NCBI RefSeq assembly: GCF_017742835.1
Contig: NZ_CP072392.1
Coordinates: 201,559 to 265,558 of the forward strand
Reading direction: 5' to 3'
DNA: 64,000 nucleotides
DNA from: Aquabacter sp. L1I39
GTDB taxonomy: Bacteria; Pseudomonadota; Alphaproteobacteria; Rhizobiales; Xanthobacteraceae
Shown: positions 54,542 through 63,684 of the stretch, one piece after another
How positions within the stretch are numbered: position 1 is the first letter of the stretch
Layout of the letters: each line of letters opens with the position of its first letter
Program-made: the position numbers and the translations under genes
The notes under the pieces: generated by a model
What the model was told of the DNA's origin: nothing
Database searches by the model: none
Seen by the model: only the letters and a program-made list of their open reading frames with translations

Positions 54542-55324
54542 GTGAGCCAAGTTGTGAAGACCGTGCGCGCTGGCGCCGTCCTGACATTGGTCATCAGCCG
54601 GGAAGAACGGCGAAACGCGCTGAATGCGGATGTGGCTGCAGGCATCTGCGCCGGCCTTGATGGCGCCGAGGCGGATCGTTCCGTGCGGGCGGTGGTGCTG
54701 ACGGGCGCCGGCGACAAGGCCTTCTGCGCCGGCGGCGATCTGCAGCCCAATGCCCAGGGCACCCCCTTCACCATCGATGCCGCCGATCCTCGCCATTATG
54801 TGGCTGGCCTCATCCGCCGCATGGAGGCCTGCCGCCTGCCGCTCATCGCGCGGGTGAACGGCCATGCGCTGGCCGGTGGCTTCGGGCTCGCAAGCTGCTG
54901 CGACCTGGTTGTGGCCCGCGAGGATGCGCTTCTCGGCGTCACCGAGGTGCGAGTCGGCCTCTTCCCCATGATGATCCTGCCGCCGCTGCTGCGCACGGTG
55001 CCCGCCCGCGTGCTGATGGAAATGTGTCTCACGGGCGAGCCCATCACGGCGCGCGCCGCCCTCGCCGACCGCATCGTCAATTACGCCGTGCCGGCCGCCG
55101 AGCTCGACGGGAAGACCGACTGGCTGGTCAATCGCATCATCAACAAGTCGCCCACCGGCATCCGCCTCGGCAAGCAGGCGCTGGCCAAGGTGCGGGAGAT
55201 GTCGACGGATGCGGCGCTGGAATACGCGCAATTCATGCTCGCCAACATGGCCCGCACGCGGGACGCCCATGAGGGCTTTGCCGCCTTCGTCGAAAAGCGC
55301 GCGCCCCAATGGACCGCGGAGTGA
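54542..55324 (+). CDS. Enoyl-CoA hydratase, AtuE/LiuC-like
   Basis: A 260-residue crotonase. TGAGDKAFCAGGDLQPNAQG is the oxyanion-hole strand, and NGHALAGGFGLASCCDLVVAREDALLGVTEVRVGLFPMMILPPLL is the pattern of isohexenylglutaconyl-CoA and methylglutaconyl-CoA hydratases (AtuE, LiuC). It should hydrate the glutaconyl-type product of the carboxylase encoded downstream. The GTG start has GGGGGAGA five bases upstream. It opens the forward operon that runs to 62229. Confidence 0.86.
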   Translation: MSQVVKTVRAGAVLTLVISREERRNALNADVAAGICAGLDGAEADRSVRAVVLTGAGDKAFCAGGDLQPNAQGTPFTIDAADPRHYVAGLIRRMEACRLPLIARVNGHALAGGFGLASCCDLVVAREDALLGVTEVRVGLFPMMILPPLLRTVPARVLMEMCLTGEPITARAALADRIVNYAVPAAELDGKTDWLVNRIINKSPTGIRLGKQALAKVREMSTDAALEYAQFMLANMARTRDAHEGFAAFVEKRAPQWTAE

Positions 55325-55329
55325 GCCCC

Positions 55330-57201
55330 ATGACGGAGCGCCCCATAACAGATCGCCCCATGACAGACCGCGTCAGGATCGGCTGCGGCGCCGGCTTCTG
55401 GGGGGACACGCCGGAGGGCCCCCTCCAGCTGGTACGCGCCGGCGGCATCGACTATCTCGTGCTCGACTATCTGGCCGAGATCACCATGTCGATCCTCGCC
55501 CGCATGAAGGCGCGCAAGCCCGAGCTCGGCTATGCCACCGACTTCGTCACCACCGTCATGCGCCCGCTGGCGCGGGAGATCCACGACAAGTCCATCCGCG
55601 TGGTCACCAATGCGGGCGGCGTGAACCTTGAGGTCTGCCGGGCCGCCTTGCTGAAGGTGTGCGCGGAGGAGGGCGTGGCGCTGAAGGTGGCGGTGGTGAA
55701 GGGCGACGACCTCCTGCCGCGCGCCGACGCGCTGCGGGCCGCGGGGGTGGTGGAAATGTTCTCCCGCCGGCCCTTCCCCGAGGCGTGCCTCAGCGTCAAC
55801 GCCTATCTGGGCGCCTTGCCCATCGCCCGCGCGCTCGATGCGGGCGCGGACATCGTGCTCACCGGGCGCTGCGTGGATTCCGCGCTCGTGCTCGGCCCGC
55901 TGATGCATGCCTTCGGCTGGGGCGTGCAGGATCACGACCGCCTCTCCGCCGGTAGCCTTGCGGGTCATCTGCTGGAATGCGGGGCGCAGGTTACAGGTGG
56001 CGTCTTCACCGATTGGCGGGACGTCCAGGGCTGGGACCGCATGGGCTTTCCCATCGCGGAATGCCATGCGGACGGGACGTTCGAGATCACCAAGCCGGCG
56101 GGCACCGGCGGCCTCGTGGATGTGCGCACGGTGGCCGAGCAGGTGGTCTATGAGGTGGGCGATCCCCGCGCCTATCTCCTGCCCGATGTGACCTGCGACT
56201 GGTCGCAGGTGCGCCTGGAGCAGGCCGGTCCCGACCGGGTGCGGGTGAGCGGCGCCAAAGGCCGCCCGGCGACCGCCACCTACAAGGTGAGCGCCACCCA
56301 TGCGGACGGCTTCCGCGCCACCGGCACCATGATGATCGCCGGCCGCGAGGCGGTGGCGAAGGCGCAGGCCGTGGGCCATGCCATCCTCGCCCGTGCCGAG
56401 CGGCTGATGCGCGCCGCCGGGCATGAGGGCTTCACCGAGACCTCCGTCGAGGTGCTGGGCGGGGAATGGAATTACGGCGCCCACAGCCGCGCCGTCGCTG
56501 CCCGCGAAGTGGTGCTGAAGGTGGCGGTGCGCCATCCCCGGCGCGAGGCGCTGGAGATTTTCGCCCGAGAAATCTATCCCGCCGCCACCGCCATGGCGCA
56601 GGGCATTACCGGCTTTGCCGGCGGGCGCCCCGAGCCGCAACCTGTGGTGCGCCTCTTCTCCTTTCTGGTGGACAAGGGGGACGTACCGGTGGCCGTCGAG
56701 ATGGACGGGCAAAGGCAGGACATTCCGGTTGCCGCGCCGCTTGCCCTGGAGCCTCCCCTGGCGCCTCTCCCGGACACACCCGAAAGCCTCGAGGCGCCAC
56801 GGCCCGCCGGCCCCCTCGTCCCCGTGCCCATGATCGCGCTGGCCCATGGCCGCTCCGGCGACAAGGGCGACATCGCCAATATCGGCCTTCTCGCCCGCCG
56901 GCCGGAATTCGTGCCGATCTTGCGCCACGCTTTGTCGGCGGAGCAGGTGGCGGCCCATCTCGCCCATGTGGCGCACGGGCCGGTGGAGATCTTTGAATGG
57001 CCGGGCCTCAACGGCTTCAACATCCTGCTGCATGAAGGGCTCGGCGGCGGGGGCATCGCCTCTTTGCGCTATGACCCGCAAGGCAAGGCCCTGGCGCAGA
57101 TCCTTCTCGACATGCCCGTCCCCGTGCCCGCCGCCTGGACCCATCCGGGCGGCCCCCTGGCCCACTGGGGCGAGACGACCGTTCCGGGAGATGCCGCATG
57201 A
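55330..57201 (+). CDS. atuA: AtuA-family protein (DUF1446 plus C-terminal AtuA-like domain)
   Basis: A 623-residue protein. The N-terminal DUF1446 domain (about 8-455) starts VRIGCGAGFWGDTPEGPLQLVRAGGIDYLVLDYLAE and includes TNAGGVNLEVCRAAL, ADIVLTGRCVDSALVLGPLMHAFGW and GGVFTDWRDVQGWDRMGFPIAE. A linker of low complexity (about 470-510) leads to the C-terminal AtuA-like ferredoxin-fold domain (VPMIALAHGRSGDKGDIANIGLLARRPEFV, then GFNILLHEGLGGGGIASLRYDPQGKALAQILLDM). AtuA is required for acyclic terpene use in Pseudomonas, but its chemistry is unknown. ATG 55330 is used; GTG 55321 overlapping the hydratase stop is an alternative. The stop overlaps the biotin carboxylase start. Confidence 0.88.
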   Translation: MTERPITDRPMTDRVRIGCGAGFWGDTPEGPLQLVRAGGIDYLVLDYLAEITMSILARMKARKPELGYATDFVTTVMRPLAREIHDKSIRVVTNAGGVNLEVCRAALLKVCAEEGVALKVAVVKGDDLLPRADALRAAGVVEMFSRRPFPEACLSVNAYLGALPIARALDAGADIVLTGRCVDSALVLGPLMHAFGWGVQDHDRLSAGSLAGHLLECGAQVTGGVFTDWRDVQGWDRMGFPIAECHADGTFEITKPAGTGGLVDVRTVAEQVVYEVGDPRAYLLPDVTCDWSQVRLEQAGPDRVRVSGAKGRPATATYKVSATHADGFRATGTMMIAGREAVAKAQAVGHAILARAERLMRAAGHEGFTETSVEVLGGEWNYGAHSRAVAAREVVLKVAVRHPRREALEIFAREIYPAATAMAQGITGFAGGRPEPQPVVRLFSFLVDKGDVPVAVEMDGQRQDIPVAAPLALEPPLAPLPDTPESLEAPRPAGPLVPVPMIALAHGRSGDKGDIANIGLLARRPEFVPILRHALSAEQVAAHLAHVAHGPVEIFEWPGLNGFNILLHEGLGGGGIASLRYDPQGKALAQILLDMPVPVPAAWTHPGGPLAHWGETTVPGDAA

Positions 57202-58727
57202 GCCAGCCCGCCGTGTTGCGCGACGCGCTTCCCTTGCAGGCGCCTGCAGCGGCGCCCATCCGGCGCGTCCTCATCGCCAATCGCGGCGAGATCGCGGTGC
57301 GCATCCAGCGCACCTTGCGGGCGATGGGTATCGCCAGCGTCGCGGTGTTCCACCGGGTGGATGCGGAGGGCCCGCACGTCACCGGTGCCGACGGGACGGT
57401 GGAACTCATCGGTGACAGCGCCGTGGCGGCTCATCTGGACGGGCCGCAAATCGTCGCCGCGGCGCGCGCGAGCGGGGCCGATGCCATCCATCCCGGCTAT
57501 GGCTTTCTTTCGGAAAACGCGGCCTTCGCCCGCCAGGTGGCGGAAGCCGGGCTCACCTTCATAGGCCCGGATGCGGACACCATCGCCCTCATGGGTGACA
57601 AGATTTCCGCCCGGCAGTTCGCGGAAGCGCACGGCGTTCCGGTGGCGCCCTCCGTCATGCCCACGGGCGATCTCGACGCCTTCGCCGCCGCGGCCGAGGC
57701 CATCGGCTTTCCCTTGCTCATCAAGGCGGCGGCGGGCGGGGGCGGCAAGGGCATGAGCATCGTGCGCGAGCCATCCACCCTGCGCGAGGCGGCCCGCATC
57801 GCCTCAAGCGAGGCGCAGCGCTATTTCGGCGACGGGCGCGTCTATGCGGAACTCTATGTGGAGCGCCCGCGCCATATCGAGGTGCAGGTTCTGGGCGATG
57901 GAGCAGGCGGCGCCATCCATCTGTTCGAGCGGGAATGCTCGGTGCAGCGGCGCTTCCAGAAGATCATCGAGGAGGCCCCCGCCGCCCCCTTGCCCGAAGC
58001 TCTGCGGGAAGAGATTTGCGGCGCCGCGGTGCGCCTTGCCGCTGCCGCCCGCTACAAGAATGCCGGGACAGTGGAATTCATTCTGGGCACCGACGGGCGC
58101 TTCTTCTTCCTGGAGATGAACACTCGCCTCCAGGTGGAGCATCCCGTCACCGAGATGATTACGGGGCTCGACCTGGTGCGCGCGCAAGTGGACATCGCCG
58201 CCGGGCGCGGCCTGCCGGCGACGCAGCCGGAGATCCGCGTCCACGGCCATGCCATCGAATGCCGCATCTGCGCCGAGGCGCCCGAGCGCGGCTTCCTGCC
58301 CGCCACCGGTGCGGTGCGTCTTCTGCGCGTGCCGGACGGCCCCGCCATCCGCTTCGAGAATGCCTTGCGCCAAGGCCAGAAGGTGACGGCGGATTTCGAT
58401 CCCATGCTGGCGAAGCTTGTGGTGTCGGGCCCCGACCGGGCCGCCGCCATCGACCGCGCCATCGCGGCGCTCAAGGAGCTGGCCATTCTGGGCGTCGAGA
58501 CCAATGTGGATTATCTCACCCGCCTGCTCGACCATCCCGCCTTCCGGGCCGGGGACCTGCACACCGCCTTCGTCTCCGAACATGCCGAAAGCCTTGTCGC
58601 GCCGCCGTTGGACGTGGCCGCGCGGGACCGCGCGCTCATGGTCGCCGCCCTCGGCCAGCGCGCCTTCCGCACCTTGGTGAGCGACGTGCCCGAGCCGCAG
58701 GCCAGCATCGGCGCCTGGAGGAACTGA
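57198..58727 (+). CDS. Biotin carboxylase subunit of an acyl-CoA carboxylase
   Basis: A 509-residue biotin carboxylase. It opens RRVLIANRGEIAVRIQRTLRAMGI, then HPGYGFLSENAAFARQV, the ATP-grasp loop LLIKAAAGGGGKGMSIV, ERPRHIEVQVLGDGAG, HLFERECSVQRRFQKIIEEAPA, EMNTRLQVEHPVTEMITGLDLVRAQ and VTADFDPMLAKLVVSG. The chain stops about 50 residues after the biotin carboxylase fold and has no biotin domain, whereas MccA, LiuD and AtuF are single chains of about 650 residues ending in one. The missing domain is encoded by the next gene, four bases on, so the alpha subunit is split. Confidence 0.9.
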   Translation: MSQPAVLRDALPLQAPAAAPIRRVLIANRGEIAVRIQRTLRAMGIASVAVFHRVDAEGPHVTGADGTVELIGDSAVAAHLDGPQIVAAARASGADAIHPGYGFLSENAAFARQVAEAGLTFIGPDADTIALMGDKISARQFAEAHGVPVAPSVMPTGDLDAFAAAAEAIGFPLLIKAAAGGGGKGMSIVREPSTLREAARIASSEAQRYFGDGRVYAELYVERPRHIEVQVLGDGAGGAIHLFERECSVQRRFQKIIEEAPAAPLPEALREEICGAAVRLAAAARYKNAGTVEFILGTDGRFFFLEMNTRLQVEHPVTEMITGLDLVRAQVDIAAGRGLPATQPEIRVHGHAIECRICAEAPERGFLPATGAVRLLRVPDGPAIRFENALRQGQKVTADFDPMLAKLVVSGPDRAAAIDRAIAALKELAILGVETNVDYLTRLLDHPAFRAGDLHTAFVSEHAESLVAPPLDVAARDRALMVAALGQRAFRTLVSDVPEPQASIGAWRN

Positions 58728-58731
58728 GCCC

Positions 58732-59235
58732 ATGGCCCTGAAGCTGAAGCTCGGCGAGGACGTCCACGAGGTGGAGATCGTCGCGCGCCGCCCGCATCTG
58801 ACGGTGCGCATTGATGGCCGCCTCCACACCCTCTCCGACCTTGGACAGGCGGAAGACGGGTTCGGCACGCTGATCCTCGATGGCGCGCTTGTTTCCTATG
58901 GCCGCATCGGCGGCACGGGCACGGCGCTGCTGCGCATTGACGGACGCACCCACGCGGTGGAGGTGGTCGACCCCTTCGAGGGTTCGGACGGCACCGGCGG
59001 CGGCCGGGACGAGGTGCTGGCGCCCATGCCCGGTGCGGTGGTCGAGGTCCACAAGGCGGCGGGCGATGCCGTCACGCGCGGGCAGGCCGTGCTCACCATC
59101 GAGAGCATGAAGCTGCAGACCACCCTGGTGGCGCCCCGCGACGGCGTGCTGGTGGCGGTGCTGAAAAGCGAGGGCGACATGTTCGAGAAGGACGAGGTGG
59201 TGGCGCGCCTCGCCCCCGTCGAGGGAGGGCAATAG
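58732..59235 (+). CDS. Separate biotin carboxyl carrier (BT-BCCP) subunit
   Basis: A 167-residue protein equal to the C-terminal part of a methylcrotonyl/geranyl-CoA carboxylase alpha subunit. Residues 1-90 form the small beta-rich BT-like connector (LKLKLGEDVHEVEIVARR to LRIDGRTHAVEVVD). Residues about 94-165 are a biotinyl domain with VLAPMPGAVVEVHKAAGDAV and the biotin site ESMKL, Lys127. It carries CO2 from the biotin carboxylase upstream to the carboxyltransferase downstream. The four-base gaps on both sides suggest stoichiometric translation. Confidence 0.9.
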   Translation: MALKLKLGEDVHEVEIVARRPHLTVRIDGRLHTLSDLGQAEDGFGTLILDGALVSYGRIGGTGTALLRIDGRTHAVEVVDPFEGSDGTGGGRDEVLAPMPGAVVEVHKAAGDAVTRGQAVLTIESMKLQTTLVAPRDGVLVAVLKSEGDMFEKDEVVARLAPVEGGQ

Positions 59236-59238
59236 GCC

Positions 59239-60846
59239 ATGCGCGTCATCCGCTCGATGATCGATACCGGCAGCGCCGATTTCCGGCGCAACGCGGCGCA
59301 CAACAAGGACCTGGTGGCCCGTTTCCGCGAGCGCCAGGAGGCCGCGCGCCATGTGCGCCCGGCGCGTGATCTGGAGCGCCTCGCCCGCCAGGGCAAGATG
59401 CGCCCGCGCGAACGCATCGAGAAGCTCCTCGACCCCGGCACGCCCTTCCTGGAACTCTCTTCGCTCGCCGCCAACATGGCCTATGAGGGAGATTCCCCCT
59501 CTGCCAGTTCCATCACCGGCATTGGCGTCGTCTCCGGCCGGGAGGTGATGATCCGGGCGGACGATTCCACCGTGAAGGGCGGCGCCTGGTACCCTCTGAC
59601 CGCCAAGAAGATCGTGCGCGCGCTGGACATCGCCCTGGAAAACCGCCTGCCGGTGGTGCATCTGTGCGATTCCGCCGGCGGCTTCCTGCAATTGCAGTCG
59701 CAAGTGTTTCCCGACAAGTACATGGCCGGGCGCATCTTCCGCAACCAGTCGCACCTGTCGCGCCTCGGCGTGAAGCAACTGGCCCTCGTCTTCGGCCATT
59801 GCACGGCGGGCGGCGCCTATATTCCCGCTCTGTCCGATTATAGCGTGATCGTGCGCGGCACCGGCGCCGTCTTCCTCGGCGGCCCCCCTTTGGTGCGCGC
59901 CGCCACCGGCGAGGAGGTGACGGTGGAGGATCTGGGCGGGGCCGACATGCACACTTCGGTGAGCGGCACCTGCGACTATCCCGCCTCAAGCGAGGAGGAG
60001 GCCATCCATATCGGCCGCGAGATCGTGGCGCAGTGGGATCGCCCGGCCAAATGGAACTGCCAGCGGGAAGCACCCGAGCCGCCGCTTTATGATCCCGCCG
60101 AGATCTACGGCATCATTCCCGATGACATCAAGAAGCAGTTCGACATGCGCGAGATCATCGCGCGCATGGTCGATGGCAGCCGGTTTCACGAATATCAGCC
60201 TGCCTATGGCACCACCCTTGTCTGCGGCTTTGCCAATATCTGGGGCTTCAAGGTCGGGATCCTGGCCAACAACGGCGTTCTGTTCAACGATTCGTCCCTG
60301 AAGGGCGGGCACTTCATCGAATTGTGCAATCAGAACAACACGCCCCTCGTCTTCCTCCAGAACATCACCGGCTACATGATCGGCCGGGACTATGAGCGGC
60401 GCGGCATCACCAAGGATGGCGCCAAGATGATCATGGCGCAGAGCTGCTCGCGGGTGCCCAAATTCACCGTCATGTGCAACGGCTCGTTCGGCGCCGGCAA
60501 TTACGGCATGTGCGGGCGCGCCTTCGACAGCCGCCTCCTGCTCACCTGGCCCAACCACCAGATCGGCGTCATGGGCGGCGACCAGGCGGCCAATACGCTG
60601 GCCGAGGTGAAGGCCAACCAGATGCGCCGGGAGGGAGGGGCGGTGGATAACGCGGTGCTGGAGCGGGTGTGGGAGGAGACGCGCGCGGCCTATCAGGACC
60701 AGCTGTCCGCTTATTATTCCACGTCCGAACTCTGGGACGATGGCATCATTGATCCGCTCGACACCCGCAATGCGCTCGGCATCGCCCTCTCGGCCTCACT
60801 GAACGCGCCGCTCGGCGATCCCGGCTATGGCGTGTTCCGCTTCTGA
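59239..60846 (+). CDS. Acyl-CoA carboxyltransferase beta subunit (MccB/AtuC-like)
   Basis: A 535-residue carboxyltransferase of the crotonase superfamily. Typical methylcrotonyl/geranyl-CoA carboxylase segments are KMRPRERIEKLLDPGTPFLELS, CTAGGAYIPALSDYSVIV, FLGGPPLVRAATGEEVTVEDLGGADMH, PLVFLQNITGYMIGRDYERRGITKDGAKMIMA and GNYGMCGRAFDSRLLLTWPN. Residue 163, in YMAGRIF, is Ala where methylcrotonyl-CoA carboxylases I recall have Phe (HFGRIF), which might enlarge the acyl pocket; this needs alignment. Carboxylation of a 3-methyl-2-enoyl-CoA is likely. AtuA next door favours a geranyl-CoA-like substrate over methylcrotonyl-CoA. Confidence 0.9.
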   Translation: MRVIRSMIDTGSADFRRNAAHNKDLVARFRERQEAARHVRPARDLERLARQGKMRPRERIEKLLDPGTPFLELSSLAANMAYEGDSPSASSITGIGVVSGREVMIRADDSTVKGGAWYPLTAKKIVRALDIALENRLPVVHLCDSAGGFLQLQSQVFPDKYMAGRIFRNQSHLSRLGVKQLALVFGHCTAGGAYIPALSDYSVIVRGTGAVFLGGPPLVRAATGEEVTVEDLGGADMHTSVSGTCDYPASSEEEAIHIGREIVAQWDRPAKWNCQREAPEPPLYDPAEIYGIIPDDIKKQFDMREIIARMVDGSRFHEYQPAYGTTLVCGFANIWGFKVGILANNGVLFNDSSLKGGHFIELCNQNNTPLVFLQNITGYMIGRDYERRGITKDGAKMIMAQSCSRVPKFTVMCNGSFGAGNYGMCGRAFDSRLLLTWPNHQIGVMGGDQAANTLAEVKANQMRREGGAVDNAVLERVWEETRAAYQDQLSAYYSTSELWDDGIIDPLDTRNALGIALSASLNAPLGDPGYGVFRF

Positions 60847-60848
60847 CC

Positions 60849-61469
60849 ATGGCCGATCCCATCCGCTTCTATTTCGACTTTTCCTCGCCTTATGCCTGGT
60901 TCGCGCTCGATCGTCTTGAGCACCTGGCGCGGATGCATCAGCGGGAGATTGTGTGGCGTCCCGTTCTGCTGTGGGCCGTCTTCAAGGCGCAGGGCATTCC
61001 CGTGCCGCTGGAGGCACCGGCCAAGCGCGCCTATCTCATCGCCGACATGGAACGCTCGGCGGCCTTTTACGGCGTGCCCTTCCGCTTGCCAGACGTGCTC
61101 GGGGTCTCCACGCATCTGGCCGCGCGGCTCTTTTATGCCATGACACAGGACCGGCCCCACATCGCACCCGCCTTGGCGCGCACCCTTCTGCGCGCCCATC
61201 TTGCCGAAAACCGGCCTTTGACCGAGGAGGCCGTCCTGCTGGCGTGCGCCGCCGCCTTTGGCTGGGGACCCGAGGAGGCGCGCGCGGCGCTTCAGGCTGC
61301 GGCCTGCAAGCAGCAGCTTGTCGCGGCGGTGGATGAGGCGGTGGCGCTCGGCGTCATCGGCTCGCCCTTCTTCGTCGTGGACGGCGAGGGCTTTTTTGGC
61401 GTCGATCGCCTGCCGCACGTGGCCTGGCGGCTCGCCGGTTCAGGACAGGGAGGGCAAAATGACCGATAG
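60849..61469 (+). CDS. DsbA-fold 2-hydroxychromene-2-carboxylate isomerase-like protein
   Basis: A 206-residue thioredoxin-fold protein of the kappa-class GST/HCCA isomerase family. It begins IRFYFDFSSPYAWFALDRLE with the Ser that binds glutathione, and ends with the conserved GVIGSPFFVVDGEGFFGVDRLPHV (cis-Pro loop). HCCA isomerases use glutathione to isomerise ring-opened intermediates in naphthalene catabolism, but relatives occur in acyl-CoA operons with unknown roles. Here it follows the carboxylase by two bases and overlaps the next crotonase gene by 11 bases, which points to isomerisation of an unsaturated acyl-CoA or a quality-control role. Confidence 0.84.
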   Translation: MADPIRFYFDFSSPYAWFALDRLEHLARMHQREIVWRPVLLWAVFKAQGIPVPLEAPAKRAYLIADMERSAAFYGVPFRLPDVLGVSTHLAARLFYAMTQDRPHIAPALARTLLRAHLAENRPLTEEAVLLACAAAFGWGPEEARAALQAAACKQQLVAAVDEAVALGVIGSPFFVVDGEGFFGVDRLPHVAWRLAGSGQGGQNDR

Positions 61470-62229
61470 CGCAGACGTGCTCTATGAGCAGGCAGGCCGC
61501 GTGGTGCGCCTGACCATCAACCGGCCGGCCCGCCTCAACGCCTATCGCAACGGCACCGCTGATGCCTTGCGCGCCGCGCTCGCCCGCGCCGAGGCGGACG
61601 AAGGAGTGCGCTGCGTGGTGCTGACGGGCGCAGGGAGGGCCTTCGGCGCGGGATATGATCTCAGCTCCATCGATCCCACAGCCGTTCCCGCCCTCGACGA
61701 CGTGTTGGAGACCCATTTCAATCCGCTGGTACGCCAGATGCGCCGCTCCCGCCTGCCCATCGTGGCCATGGTGAACGGCCCCTGCGCCGGGGCGGCGGTG
61801 GGCATCGCGCTGGCGGCCGACATCGTGGTGGCCGGGGAGAGCGCCTATTTCTACCAGCCCTTCGCCGGCCTTGCTTTGGTGCCGGATGCGGGCAACACCG
61901 CCTTCCTCACCGCCCTTGCCGGCCGTGGCCGCGCCGCCGGCATGATGCTGCTGGGCGATCGCATCCCGGCGCGCGAGGCCCTCGCCTTCGGGCTCGTCTG
62001 GCGGGTGTTCACGGACGCCGCCCTGGGTGAGGAGACCCGCATCCTCGCCGAGCGCCTCGCGGCGCTCGATCCGGCCGCCGCCTCCGCCATCAAGCGCCTG
62101 GTGCACGCGGCTTGCGACGGACTGCTGGACGCCCAGCTCGACCTGGAGCGCGATCTTCAGGGGGAGTTGGGACGCCGGCCGCAGATGCAGGCCGCCATCG
62201 CTGCCTTCTTCGCGCCCAAGACGGCCTGA
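61459..62229 (+). CDS. Crotonase-family isomerase/hydratase
   Basis: A 256-residue crotonase. The oxyanion strand reads TGAGRAFGAGYDLSSID, with Tyr replacing the usual Gly of GGDL, and the second active-site segment is FAGLALVPDAGNTAFLTALAG, an Asp-containing PaaG-like isomerase pattern. NGPCAGAAVGIALAADIVVA supports the fold. GGGAGGG precedes the ATG at 61459, which lies within the end of the preceding gene. It is the last gene of the atu-like operon and may shift the double bond of the side chain so that beta-oxidation can continue. Confidence 0.84.
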   Translation: MTDSADVLYEQAGRVVRLTINRPARLNAYRNGTADALRAALARAEADEGVRCVVLTGAGRAFGAGYDLSSIDPTAVPALDDVLETHFNPLVRQMRRSRLPIVAMVNGPCAGAAVGIALAADIVVAGESAYFYQPFAGLALVPDAGNTAFLTALAGRGRAAGMMLLGDRIPAREALAFGLVWRVFTDAALGEETRILAERLAALDPAAASAIKRLVHAACDGLLDAQLDLERDLQGELGRRPQMQAAIAAFFAPKTA

Positions 62230-62241
62230 TCGACCCTGCCC

Positions 62242-63456
62242 CTATCCGCGCGCCGCCAGACGGCGCTGGCTGGCGGCCAGGGCAATCATGGCCAGGACCA
62301 GCGGCACCAGGGCCAGCGCCAGAAGCGCGTTCCAGCCGAACGCGGAGAGCAAGCCTCCCGACAGGAAGGAGCCCACCGCCATGGTGCCAAACACGGCGAA
62401 ATCATTGAAGGATTGAACGCGGGCCTTCTCTTCCGGCAGGTGGCAGTCCAGCACCATGGCGGAGGCGCCCACGAAGCCGAAATTCCAGCCGACGCCGAGC
62501 AGGATCAGCATCGCCCAGAAGTGCCCGACCTCAATGCCGAACAGTCCAGCCACAGCGGCAAGGCCGATGAGGCCGAGCCCGGTCGCCACCACGCGGGAGG
62601 CGCCGAAGCGGCTGATCAGACGGCCGGTCCAGAAGCTCGGCCCATACATGGCGATGACATGCCATTGCAGGCCGAGATTGGCGGCCTCCTGCGAGTGGCC
62701 GCACAGCCGCATGGCGAGCGGTGCGGCGGTCATGAGGAAATTCATCAGGAGGTAGGAGACCACGCCGCAGGTGACCGCCAGGATGAAGCGCGGCTGCTGG
62801 ATGATGACGCCCAGAGGGCGCCCGCCCGTGCGGTCCGCGGCACTGGGCAAGGGCAACTTGACCCCGATCAGCACGAGGGCGGACAGCGCCGCGGCCACAG
62901 CCTGTCCGATATAGGTGGCCGCGAACAGATAAGGCGGCGACAGGTTCATCGTATAGGTGACGAGCTGCGGCCCCAATATGCCGGCGAACACCCCGCCCGC
63001 CATCACCGCCGACAGGGCACGGGGCCGTCGCTCGGGGGCCGCGCAGTCGGTGGCGGCGAAACGGAAGCTCAGCACGACTGCGCCATAGACGCCAGCAAAG
63101 AAGGTCGACAGGCAGAACAGCCAGAAGGATGCCTTCACGACGGCGAGGGACGCAATCAGCCCGGCAATGACCCCGCAGGCCGTCCCCAGCATGAACACCA
63201 GCCGGCGACCATGGCGTTGCGCGATGGCGCCCGCAGGCAAGGTGCAGAAGGCCATGCCCACGACAAAGATGGAAATGGGCAAAGTCGCAAGCGCGGCGCT
63301 GGGGGCCAGCATGTGCCCGACAATCGCGCCGGTGGCGAAGACGACGGTGGCGTTCATGCCCGCGAGAGCTTGGGCGATGGAGAGCCGCAGGACGTTGCCG
63401 CGCTCCAGGCGCAAGGCGTCCGACAGGTCCTGCCGGGGGGACAATGTGGTGCTCAA
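62242..63456 (-). CDS. MFS transporter
   Basis: A 404-residue major facilitator protein with about 12 hydrophobic segments. The first is NVLRLSIAQALAGMNATVVFATGAIVGHML; the MFS loop 2-3 signature reads GAIAQRHGRRLVFMLG, and the second half begins after about residue 190 (RPLGVIIQQPRF). The chosen start is TTG 63456, which places the first helix about 20 residues in; the frame is open up to ATG 63555, but that extension is Arg-rich and lacks family likeness. Convergent with the atu-like operon by 12 bases, it might export or import a pathway compound, though no link other than position exists. Confidence 0.75.
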   Translation of the reverse strand: MSTTLSPRQDLSDALRLERGNVLRLSIAQALAGMNATVVFATGAIVGHMLAPSAALATLPISIFVVGMAFCTLPAGAIAQRHGRRLVFMLGTACGVIAGLIASLAVVKASFWLFCLSTFFAGVYGAVVLSFRFAATDCAAPERRPRALSAVMAGGVFAGILGPQLVTYTMNLSPPYLFAATYIGQAVAAALSALVLIGVKLPLPSAADRTGGRPLGVIIQQPRFILAVTCGVVSYLLMNFLMTAAPLAMRLCGHSQEAANLGLQWHVIAMYGPSFWTGRLISRFGASRVVATGLGLIGLAAVAGLFGIEVGHFWAMLILLGVGWNFGFVGASAMVLDCHLPEEKARVQSFNDFAVFGTMAVGSFLSGGLLSAFGWNALLALALVPLVLAMIALAASQRRLAARG

Positions 63457-63684
63457 GCCTCTGATGACCTTCTCAAAAAGACGCTGCCCGCTGCGTTGTA
63501 TGCATGTGCCCCGGTCGCGGTGTTTTGTCGACCTCCTTCGCATGCCCTCGGCCATGTTCCGAGGGTGCGGAAGCAGACCGGGCCGGGTGCTCTGATGCCG
63601 GGCGGGTCCTGTGAAACAGTTTATATTACCTTGTTACCGTTGTTGGCGTGTGTCCCCATGGGGGGCGCGGCCTCCCGTTGGCGG
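63457..63684. other. Intergenic region before the MFS gene
   Basis: A 228-bp gap on the reverse strand between the cut LivF gene and the MFS gene. It has an AT-richer patch at 63610-63645 suitable for a promoter and a CCCCATGGGG palindrome at 63655-63664, but no clear terminator. No gene is seen. Confidence 0.4.

Noticed and set aside
55081..57165. 694-codon reverse frame opposite atuA
   Set aside because: Shadow of the AtuA gene; composition is His/Gly/Arg-rich with no recognisable fold.
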